Shown here piece by piece: positions 1 through 5,383 of a DNA stretch of 6,451 nucleotides (position 1 is the stretch's first letter; each line of letters starts with the position of its first letter). The DNA is from Aquificaceae bacterium (GTDB taxonomy: Bacteria; Aquificota; Aquificia; Aquificales; Aquificaceae), in NCBI GenBank assembly GCA_025057245.1, contig JANWYC010000058.1:1-6451 (forward strand). The letters run 5' to 3'. The position numbers and the translations under genes are program-made. The notes under the pieces are model-generated. The model was given only the letters and a program-made list of their open reading frames with translations, did not search any database and was not told where the DNA came from.

Positions 1-1
1 C

Positions 2-943
2 CTCCTGCCGGTGCTCGAGCAGGTGGTAAGGGCAGGAAAGCCCATCCTTATAATCGCAGAGGATGTGGAGGCAGAGGCTTTGGCAACCCTCGTGGTAAAC
101 CACATAAAGGGTGTGATAAGGGCTTGCGCAGTAAAGGCTCCCGGCTTTGGTCAGAGGAGAAAAGACTACCTACAGGACATAGCCATACTCACTGGTGGCA
201 CTGCCATAACTGAAGAGTTGGGTATAAAGCTTGAGAGCGTCACTATGGATATGCTTGGAAGGGCGGATAAGGTCATTGTGGATAAAGACAACACCACCAT
301 AGTGGGCGGTAAGGGTTCAAGAGACAAGATAGAAGGTAGGATAGAGCAGATAAAGAAACAGATAGTGGAGACCACCTCCGACTACGACAGGGAAAAGCTT
401 CAGGAAAGGCTTGCCAAACTGGCAGGCGGTGTAGCTATCATAAGAGTGGGCGCAGCTACCGAAGCTGAGCTTAAGGAGAAAAAGGCGAGGGTTGAAGACG
501 CAGTGCACGCTACCAAGGCTGCTGTTGAAGAGGGTATAGTTCCCGGAGGTGGTGTGGCGTTGGTAAGGGCTTCTGAAAGCTTGGAGAACCTTAAGGTAGA
601 AAATCCAGACCAACAGGTAGGCGTGGACATAGTGAAAAAAGCCTGCAGAACACCTCTTAGGCAAATAGCTGCCAACGCAGGTTACGAGGGCTATGTGGTT
701 CTCGAGAAGGTGCTTCAGCTTGGTGCAGAAAAAGGTAAAAACTGGGGCTTTGATGCGGCGCTGGGTGAATACAAGGACATGGTAGAAACAGGTATCATAG
801 ACCCGACAAAGGTGGTAAGGACTGCCATACAGAACGCCGCCTCTGTAGCTGGCACCATGTTAACCGCGGAAGCTCTGGTAGCGGAAATACCTGAGGAGAA
901 AAAGGAAAAAGCCCCTACACCAGATATGCCGGAGCTTGACTAA
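2..943 (+). CDS. groEL: Chaperonin GroEL (60 kDa), C-terminal part, 5' end outside window
   Basis: GroEL forms the double-ring ATP-driven folding chamber in the cytoplasm and works with the GroES lid. The frame is open to the window edge, so this is the 3' part of the gene; the GTG at 11 is an internal Val codon, not a start. The first visible residues correspond to about E. coli position 233. The segment covers the rest of the apical domain (with [13 protein letters not shown] and KAPGFG), the intermediate domain and the second equatorial part. The substrate-binding hydrophobics equivalent to E. coli L234, L237, L259, V263 and V264 are all kept. The catalytic Asp equivalent to D398 lies in [10 protein letters not shown], followed by the GGG of VPGGGVAL, and IIDPTKV contributes the late nucleotide-site Asp. 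The tail ends in a charged, Pro-rich sequence ([15 protein letters not shown]) instead of the Gly-Gly-Met repeats of E. coli. It converges on the minus-strand operon across a long gap. The family assignment is essentially certain. Confidence 0.97.
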   Translation, partial: LLPVLEQVVRAGKPILIIAEDVEAEALATLVVNHIKGVIRACAVKAPGFGQRRKDYLQDIAILTGGTAITEELGIKLESVTMDMLGRADKVIVDKDNTTIVGGKGSRDKIEGRIEQIKKQIVETTSDYDREKLQERLAKLAGGVAIIRVGAATEAELKEKKARVEDAVHATKAAVEEGIVPGGGVALVRASESLENLKVENPDQQVGVDIVKKACRTPLRQIAANAGYEGYVVLEKVLQLGAEKGKNWGFDAALGEYKDMVETGIIDPTKVVRTAIQNAASVAGTMLTAEALVAEIPEEKKEKAPTPDMPELD

Positions 944-968
944 AAACCAGCCCCCGTAAGGGGGCTTT
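942..968. terminator. Bidirectional Rho-independent terminator after groEL
   Basis: A perfect 7-bp stem (AGCCCCC at 949-955, GGGGGCT at 960-966) closes a GTAA loop and begins 5 bases after the groEL stop codon. On the plus strand only three T follow (966-968), then an A run. Read on the minus strand the same stem is followed by GG and five T (946-942), so the U tract is better in that direction. It can therefore end groEL transcripts and also anything arriving from the right on the minus strand, including the operon or the putative RNA in the gap. Confidence 0.75.
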
Positions 969-1004
969 AAAAAATCACTTCATCACGCTTCCATAACACA
1001 TAGA

Positions 1005-1219
1005 GCATCCCCCAGCATGGATATTTATTCCATGCTTCAGGTTAAGAGGCTATAGCGGGCAATCCCACCAGTGAACCTCACACTCACTCCAAGGGTGTCC
1101 GCACCACTCACTACTCGGATAAATCCCAAGTAGTGAAGGATTGTTTCATGCTACGTCCATACATCTCCCGCTTGACACTGTAAAGTAGCTCTGCGGATGC
1201 GTTCACGAAAGAACTAACG
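1005..1219 (-). ncRNA. Candidate structured non-coding RNA (hairpin cluster)
   Basis: Reading the minus strand from right to left there are four hairpins. (1) An 11-bp stem at 1136-1108 with a 7-nt loop. (2) A small 4-bp stem at 1105-1094 (GGTG/CACC). (3) A two-part stem at 1079-1046, with GAGG/CCTC outside and GTGGG/CCCGC around an ATTG loop. (4) An 8-bp stem at 1036-1014 with a 7-nt loop. Distant GCATCC (1200-1195) and GGATGC (1010-1005) could close the whole domain. In stems 1 and 3 one pair is G.U on the minus strand but A.C on the plus strand, so the minus strand is the better RNA. A promoter-like sequence lies just upstream, and the groEL terminator read on this strand could end a transcript of about 275 nt. 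It matches no RNA family I recognise. An omega-RNA-like IS605 remnant is one alternative, a standalone small RNA such as a divergent 6S RNA another. The end positions are estimates. Confidence 0.35.
1037..1209 (-). pseudogene. Possible frameshifted C-terminal remnant of a TnpB-like (IS200/IS605) protein
   Basis: On the minus strand, 1209-1111 reads as a short frame containing FVNASAELLYSVKREMYG and later SMKQSFTTWD before a stop. An adjacent frame stays open from 1150 and reads VVSGADTLGV, then FTGGIARYSLLT, over 1114-1040, with its stop at 1039-1037. The two join if one base was lost near 1120. The N-A-S followed by a hydrophobic, basic helix resembles the last RuvC motif of TnpB (D-x-N-A-S/A), but the Asp position holds Phe and no zinc-ribbon Cys pairs are visible upstream. 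A TnpB end that overlaps a hairpin-rich 3' region would match the known arrangement in which the omega-RNA overlaps the tnpB 3' end. This is a pattern-based guess; both frames could simply be chance open stretches. Confidence 0.22.
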
Positions 1220-1225
1220 ATGGAT

Positions 1226-1253
1226 AATATACAACAAAGAGATTAAATGACTA
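1226..1253 (-). promoter_or_regulatory. Weak sigma70-like promoter candidate upstream of the structured region
   Basis: On the minus strand TAGTCA (1253-1248) matches 4 of 6 bases of the TTGACA consensus. After 16 bases comes TATATT (1231-1226) as a -10 box. A start about 7 bases further would lie near 1219, just before the hairpin cluster at 1200-1005. The surroundings are AT-rich, so a chance match is quite possible. The position relative to the hairpins is the main reason to list it. Confidence 0.22.
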
Positions 1254-1264
1254 GTCGCTAAGAC

Positions 1265-1321
1265 TCTGAAAATGCTTTGTCCAGAAACACTCTTTGAGAC
1301 TTGATATTCAAGCATTTCAGA
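1265..1321. repeat. Imperfect inverted repeat, AT-rich
   Basis: CTGAAAATGCTT (1266-1277) is matched by AAGCATTTCAG (1310-1320), with one unpaired A. A further T-A pair at 1265/1321 gives about 12 pairs around a 32-base spacer. A competing small hairpin, CTTGA-TAT-TCAAG (1300-1312), overlaps the right arm. There is no T run after it, so it is not a clear terminator. It could be a structured RNA segment or the end of a decayed element. Confidence 0.45.
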
Positions 1322-1375
1322 ACTTGAGAAAGAGTTATGAAGCTCTTGTAAGCTAAGGCTGATATGCTTATTTAG

Positions 1376-1453
1376 ATATTAGGCAAAGCGGTAAGGTGAG
1401 TTTGGGTTATTAGGAAGCATGGGTGTCTTCTTAGAAATATTAGACAAAGCAGT
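1376..1453. repeat. Pair of imperfect 17-base direct repeats
   Basis: ATATTAGGCAAAGCGGT (1376-1392) recurs as ATATTAGACAAAGCAGT (1437-1453), 15 of 17 bases identical, with starts 61 bases apart. TTAGA precedes both copies. Read as protein, the copies give ILGKAV and ILDKAV in two different plus-strand frames, as if two decayed copies of one short coding stretch were present. No complete gene can be built from them. Confidence 0.5.
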
Positions 1454-1464
1454 TCCACGTGGAA
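1453..1464. repeat. Perfect 12-bp palindrome TTCCACGTGGAA
   Basis: The 12 bases are identical to their reverse complement, with no central loop, and include the core CACGTG. It overlaps the end of the second direct repeat and lies 32 bases downstream of the deacetylase stop codon. Loop-free palindromes of this kind are typical of dimeric protein binding sites rather than terminators, but no promoter lies next to it. Confidence 0.4.
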
Positions 1465-1495
1465 GAGATATGTAAGTAAAAGTGGCTAAAACTGT

Positions 1496-2629
1496 TTACT
1501 TGTAGTAGTTAAGAGCCTTCTCTAAGAGCTCTTTTACCTCTTTTCTAACCTGTCCTTCCCTTGGCTTGTCAAGAAGCGTTTGAAACATATAACCTTTGTC
1601 TGTGTCTTCGTCAAACTCTTCAAAGTCAACAGAAAAAAGCACCTTTTTAGCACCATCGTTTAAAAAAGTAGGGACATCCCTGTCTGTTAGCCTGCACCAT
1701 ACGAGGGACCAAGCTCTGGCAAGTGCGATGGGATGGTATCCGCCACCGCCCAAGTATATACCATTCCCAAGCATATCTCTAACTGTATCAAAAGCCTTCA
1801 AAAATCCCCAGTTGGAAAGTTTAAACTTGGAAAGGTAATCCTCTTCAAGAGAGTCTGTGCCTAACTGCAAAACATAAATTTCTGGCTTAAAGATTTCCAA
1901 AACTACAGGGAGAGCCCCTTCAAGCACATATAAAAACTCACTGTCGTTTATGCCCTCTGGCAGTGGAAGGTTTAGGTTGTAGCCTCTACCCTTGCCTGAG
2001 CCCCTCTCGTGAAGATATCCTTTAGTAAAAGGGAAGGCATACTCTGGGGATTGGTGAACGGAGAGCACGAAGACTCGGTCATCCTCGTAAAAAAAGTCCT
2101 GAACGCCGTCGCAATGGTGTGCATCTAAGTCTATGTAAAGCACTTTTTTGTAACCTTTTTTCAAAAGGGATTGAATGGCAACGCCCGGGTCGTTGATGAA
2201 ACAGAAACCCTTTGCCTTTGATGGGTAGGCATGATGCATGCCACCCGCAGGATTAAAGGGTATGTAGTTCTCCGTAAAGAGTTCTACCGCCTGCACGGAA
2301 GAGCCAGTAGCGAGCAAAGAGCCCCTCCACATAGCCGGGGACACGGGGTTTTCGTAAGTCCCTATGTTAAACCTTTCTCTGTATTCCTTGCGCACACACT
2401 GACAGCGGTCGCACTCCTCAAGAGCTTTCAAGTAGTCCTCTTCGTGGAAAAGTGTTAGCTCCTCCCAAATAGCGTTTCTGCTCTCTGTTAGTTCCTCCTC
2501 TTTCAGGAGCTCCAAGGCAAATAAAAGCTCCAGCAACAGGGAAACTCTGGGTATTCTCAAAGGGTGGTTCTTGGTATACCTTAAGTTCCTATACTGAAAA
2601 CTGCCTATTAGTCTTGCCTGCGTCCGCAT
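1496..2629 (-). CDS. acuC: Histone-deacetylase-like protein (HDLP/AcuC type, class I HDAC fold)
   Basis: Zinc-dependent deacetylase of the arginase/deacetylase superfamily, predicted cytoplasmic, 377 aa. It appears nearly collinear with A. aeolicus HDLP (about 375 aa), the structural model for eukaryotic HDACs. The charge-relay His pair is H132-H133 (PAGGMHHA). Zinc ligands are D169 and H171 in YIDLDAHHCDGVQ and D259 in LQLGTD. Further active-site residues are D167, D174 and the catalytic Tyr Y298 in GGGGYHP. No key residue is missing, so it should be active. The natural substrate of bacterial members is mostly unknown; acetylated lysines, acetyl-CoA synthetase control (AcuC) and acetylpolyamines are options. 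The ATG at 2629 is chosen because MRTQARLIG lines up with the HDLP start, although no strong ribosome site precedes it. The start lies 41 bases inside the upstream CBS gene, which suggests coupling. It is the last gene of the operon; no classical terminator lies directly after the stop. Confidence 0.95.
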   Translation of the reverse strand: MRTQARLIGSFQYRNLRYTKNHPLRIPRVSLLLELLFALELLKEEELTESRNAIWEELTLFHEEDYLKALEECDRCQCVRKEYRERFNIGTYENPVSPAMWRGSLLATGSSVQAVELFTENYIPFNPAGGMHHAYPSKAKGFCFINDPGVAIQSLLKKGYKKVLYIDLDAHHCDGVQDFFYEDDRVFVLSVHQSPEYAFPFTKGYLHERGSGKGRGYNLNLPLPEGINDSEFLYVLEGALPVVLEIFKPEIYVLQLGTDSLEEDYLSKFKLSNWGFLKAFDTVRDMLGNGIYLGGGGYHPIALARAWSLVWCRLTDRDVPTFLNDGAKKVLFSVDFEEFDEDTDKGYMFQTLLDKPREGQVRKEVKELLEKALNYYK

Positions 2630-3881
2630 AATACTTTACAAGTCTGTGTATTTCTTTGTAGTTTATGTCTCCCGCAAGCACGTAGGATTTGTTTCCGTAG
2701 TTGAACTTTTTCGAAACAGTTATGCAAAAATCATCCGTTGCCTGAGATATGTATATGTGAGATATGAAAACATTTTCCAAGTTAGCTCTTTTAAAGTATT
2801 CTTTCTCTGACCTGTCCGCACCTTTTTTGCCTATTTTTACGGGGTAGGTCAGCTTTGGATTGACTATGTTGTTAGAAATCTGAAGACCGCTTTCTCCGAT
2901 AATGTAAAAGAGTTCAAAGTAGGGATACTTCTTATAGTAGTCATACAGTGCCACTTCCCATAGGTCTCTGTCAGTTCTTTTTAAGCCTTCCACTATACTC
3001 TCAAAGTCTTGACTTATCTTCAGTTTTATCTGGTTTATGTATTCCCTTCTTTCGTATTCGCACATAACAACGGAGGGTTTCTCACCGTGGAATATAAAAA
3101 AGGACGCATCTTGGACGTTTTCCATCCTCTTTTTTAACTCAGAGCCTAACCTGAAAAACTCGTCAAAGCTCTTCAGACCCTCCAGAGAAAAGCAATATCC
3201 GTAAAGGTATGCGGGCTTTTCCTCCGCAAAAAGTAACGTGTATTCCTTGTGAAACTCTTCGTAAAGACCTTTTATCTCATCTTCTTTCAACCTTAAACTG
3301 GAAAGGGCGTAAACTTCTTCCTCCTCCTGAGACAGGCTTACATCACCCGGCAAGCGTGCCTTTACGCCTTCCTGTATTAACCTCTGAAGGCTCTTTCTGA
3401 GCGTGGAAGGAAGCTCTTCTACACCACCCACGTAAAAACAGTAAAAGTAGTAAGCCTGACCCAGCATAGACCTGAGTTTTTGAAAGAGGGGAATGCTGGT
3501 TTCCTTAAAAAGGCTCACATGGTAGAGAACCACGTGATAAAACAGAACGCCTAAGTAAGCACCTTTTCTATTCACCAAGAACATAGGCAATCTTGAGTTG
3601 TTAAAAAAGTCTAAAAGGTATATAAGCTCTTCTCTGCTGACCGTAGAAGCTCTTAGCTTCATAATAGGACGGGCAAGGTCACCAACTGTTAGGCTACTCT
3701 TGTGCTGAGCCTTTATTAGGTTAAGCTTGTTTACAATACCTATAGGTTTGCCATCTTTTATGACCACCAGAAAATCGTAAAGGGCATACTCTTCAAAGGC
3801 TCTCAGCGCCTCCCTTACGCTAAGGTTGTAGTCTATCCCCGGCACGCCTGTAGTGAGATTGGCAAGCTCCAAGTCTTTCAT
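2589..3881 (-). CDS. CBS-domain protein with degenerate GGDEF-like middle and PDC/Cache-like C-terminus
   Basis: 430 aa, no signal peptide or membrane segment, so a cytoplasmic sensor-like protein. Residues about 12-60 and 63-118 look like a CBS pair (e.g. DFLVVIKDGKPIGIVNKLNL), a module that usually binds adenine nucleotides. Residues about 119-215 are helical and unrecognised. Residues about 222-298 resemble a GGDEF domain in spacing: SLEGLKSF stands where active enzymes have D-(L/V)-D-x-F-K-x-F, and FFIFHGEKPSVVM stands where FxGxxGGD(D/E)FVVI is expected. The catalytic signature is lost, so no diguanylate cyclase activity is expected. Residues about 300-412 resemble the PDC/Cache-like domain found at the end of some EAL-CBS proteins (YPYFELFYIIGESG, ADRSEKEYF, ISHIYIS, CITVS, GDIN). 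No EAL, kinase or DNA-binding output is seen. The ATG at 3881 forms an ATGA overlap with the symporter stop, with AGGA (3893-3890) 8 bases upstream. CBS and Cache calls are fairly sure; the GGDEF relic is an inference. Confidence 0.85.
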   Translation of the reverse strand: MKDLELANLTTGVPGIDYNLSVREALRAFEEYALYDFLVVIKDGKPIGIVNKLNLIKAQHKSSLTVGDLARPIMKLRASTVSREELIYLLDFFNNSRLPMFLVNRKGAYLGVLFYHVVLYHVSLFKETSIPLFQKLRSMLGQAYYFYCFYVGGVEELPSTLRKSLQRLIQEGVKARLPGDVSLSQEEEEVYALSSLRLKEDEIKGLYEEFHKEYTLLFAEEKPAYLYGYCFSLEGLKSFDEFFRLGSELKKRMENVQDASFFIFHGEKPSVVMCEYERREYINQIKLKISQDFESIVEGLKRTDRDLWEVALYDYYKKYPYFELFYIIGESGLQISNNIVNPKLTYPVKIGKKGADRSEKEYFKRANLENVFISHIYISQATDDFCITVSKKFNYGNKSYVLAGDINYKEIHRLVKYYADAGKTNRQFSV

Positions 3882-5383
3882 AGATGCGGTCCTGAAAGGT
3901 ATCTTCTTTTACTCTCAACAGACAGAAAGGCAAGTAGCACCAGCACTGCTATAACAAAGAATCTGGCTACCATAACCTCAAGGCTGGTGTTTGCCAGCAC
4001 CTTGGGAAGTTGTAAAACACCCCACTGGTAGAGCAGGATAAAGATAAATATGGGAGATACCACCGCAAAGAAGTATACGAGCCACAGAGGCACTTTGAAA
4101 AACACATCTCTGGTAAGCTCGCGATGAAACCTTTGAGTGCCAAAAATCCACACAAAGACTATTATTTCCACTAAGGCAAAAAAGACCAGCATAAGAGTGC
4201 CAGCCCAAAAGTCCACCTCGTCTATAAAACTAGGCACAAAGGCTGAAAGAAAAGCTCCAACACTTACCATAAGCATGGACACATTCACCGCAGTTGAGTG
4301 ACTCCACCTCATCTCGTCTTCAAACAGAGACACAAGAGGTTGTGTAAGTGCCAATGAAGAAGTCAAAGCGGCTATGAAAAGCAAGAAGAACCAGACCGCA
4401 GACAAAAGCCACCCCAAAGGCAAAGCCATAAGAACCGCGGGCATTGACATAAAACCAAGCCTGAAAGTGCCCTCTTTGGCAAGTTCTGGCACCGCAAGAG
4501 CACCAAACATGGCGAAGGCTGCAGGTATGGCAATGGATGCGCCTATGACCACTTCTACAAACTCGTTAATGCCGGCAGTCCACAAACTGGCTTTTAACAC
4601 GTCCTCTTTTGCTTTCACGTAGCTGGCGTATGTGGCTATGGCACCCATACCCAAAGAGAGAGTAAAGAAAATCTGACCAGAAGCCTCAAGCCACACCTGA
4701 GGGTCTCCTATCTTGGAAAGGTCTGGCGTAAAAATGTAGAAAAGTCCTTCCAAACCCTTACCACCCTTTATGGAAAGAGATATTACGCCTAAGAATAAAC
4801 CCATAAGTAGAAGAGCGGGTATGCCAAACTTAGCGGTAAGTTCTATTCCTCTTACCACGCCCCTCTGAAGTATGTACCAGTTAACCAGCAGTGTGATAAC
4901 CAAAAAGACTATGGCAACGGTAGAAGGTTTTGTGTAGCTCTTGTAAAAGTCTACGTAAGGTTGCATTGCTTGTTTGTAGTCTTCAGCGCCAGTGGGTGGT
5001 GGCATTTGCCCTAGTAAGGAAAGCACCGCAAAGCCCAGCGTCCACGACTCTATGTATATGTAGTAGCAAACTATTAGGAAAGGAATGGCAACGCCTATAG
5101 AGCCCAATACCCTCGCCCAGTTAGCATGGTGAAAAAGGGAACCCATTATACCCGTCATAGAACCGTGCCCTCTGGCGCCAGCATACCTACCTATTACCCA
5201 CTCAAGCACCATGAGAGGTATACCTATGAGAAAAAGCGCCACAAAGTATGGCACCATAAAGGCACCACCACCGTAGAGAGCTACCTTAGAGGGAAATCTG
5301 AGCAGGTTACCAAGACCTACCGCATTGCCTGCGGCAGCAAAGATTAACCCTACTCTTGTTGCCCAGACCTCTCTGTTGTTCAT
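3878..5383 (-). CDS. Sodium-dependent amino-acid symporter, NSS/SNF family (LeuT-like)
   Basis: Inner-membrane sodium-coupled transporter, 501 aa with about 12 hydrophobic segments, close in length and order to A. aeolicus LeuT. TM1 carries AAAGNAVGLGNLLRFP, with the unwound sodium/substrate site (G19, N20, A21, V22, N26) and gate Arg R29. Y108 in CYYIYIESW corresponds to LeuT Y108. TM6 reads IFFTLSLGMGA, with T241 and S243 matching T254 and S256. N273 matches sodium ligand N286. TM8 ALTSSLALTQP gives A338, T341 and S342 for the second sodium site. D391 in DEVDFWAGT matches the outer gate Asp. E277 matches LeuT E290, the residue that replaces chloride, so chloride independence is expected. 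Pocket changes against LeuT are F259 to M246, V104 to I104 and I359 to L346, so substrate preference may differ. The ATG at 5383 overlaps the dapL stop (ATGA), with AAGGAG 9 bases upstream. Substrate is inferred only as a small or hydrophobic amino acid. Confidence 0.95.
   Translation of the reverse strand: MNNREVWATRVGLIFAAAGNAVGLGNLLRFPSKVALYGGGAFMVPYFVALFLIGIPLMVLEWVIGRYAGARGHGSMTGIMGSLFHHANWARVLGSIGVAIPFLIVCYYIYIESWTLGFAVLSLLGQMPPPTGAEDYKQAMQPYVDFYKSYTKPSTVAIVFLVITLLVNWYILQRGVVRGIELTAKFGIPALLLMGLFLGVISLSIKGGKGLEGLFYIFTPDLSKIGDPQVWLEASGQIFFTLSLGMGAIATYASYVKAKEDVLKASLWTAGINEFVEVVIGASIAIPAAFAMFGALAVPELAKEGTFRLGFMSMPAVLMALPLGWLLSAVWFFLLFIAALTSSLALTQPLVSLFEDEMRWSHSTAVNVSMLMVSVGAFLSAFVPSFIDEVDFWAGTLMLVFFALVEIIVFVWIFGTQRFHRELTRDVFFKVPLWLVYFFAVVSPIFIFILLYQWGVLQLPKVLANTSLEVMVARFFVIAVLVLLAFLSVESKRRYLSGPHL

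Larger units (their letters stand above)
967..1495. other. 529-base gap with no convincing protein gene, between two converging gene ends
   Basis: All six frames are broken by frequent stops and no open frame here has recognisable family motifs. It lies between the 3' ends of groEL and the deacetylase gene, so it is not a promoter region for either. The left part (about 1000-1200) is moderately GC-rich and full of short inverted repeats. The right part (about 1205-1495) is AT-rich and looks like decayed sequence, with a repeated motif, one 12-bp palindrome and an inverted repeat, listed separately. No tRNA, rRNA, SRP RNA, tmRNA or CRISPR signature was seen. Confidence 0.8.

Noticed and set aside
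166..675. Three long minus-strand open frames inside groEL
   Set aside because: Shadow frames of a clearly conserved coding sequence; their proteins have no recognisable motifs and no ribosome sites.
1000..1200. Known RNA families: SRP RNA, tmRNA, RNase P RNA, riboswitch or tRNA
   Set aside because: None of their conserved cores (for example the SRP domain IV loop, the tmRNA 3' T-arm or tRNA T-loop) is present on either strand.
1240..1345. Plus-strand segment reading LVAKTLKMLCPETLFET and YSSISELEKEL between TGA stops, suggesting a broken gene
   Set aside because: Only two short open pieces separated by stops, no start, no family motif; not enough to call a pseudogene.
1419..1475. Small plus-strand open frame of 18 codons (MGVFLEILDKAVPRGRDM) with an AGGA upstream
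   Set aside because: Very short, no homologue recognised, overlaps one unit of the direct repeat, and upstream stops suggest decayed sequence.
1472..1500. AGTAAA/TTTACT inverted repeat around the deacetylase stop as an operon terminator
   Set aside because: Only 6 weak pairs with a 14-base loop and no T run downstream, so not convincing.
3209..5347. Short plus-strand open frames antisense to the CBS and symporter genes
   Set aside because: Shadow frames of real minus-strand genes without motifs or plausible start signals.
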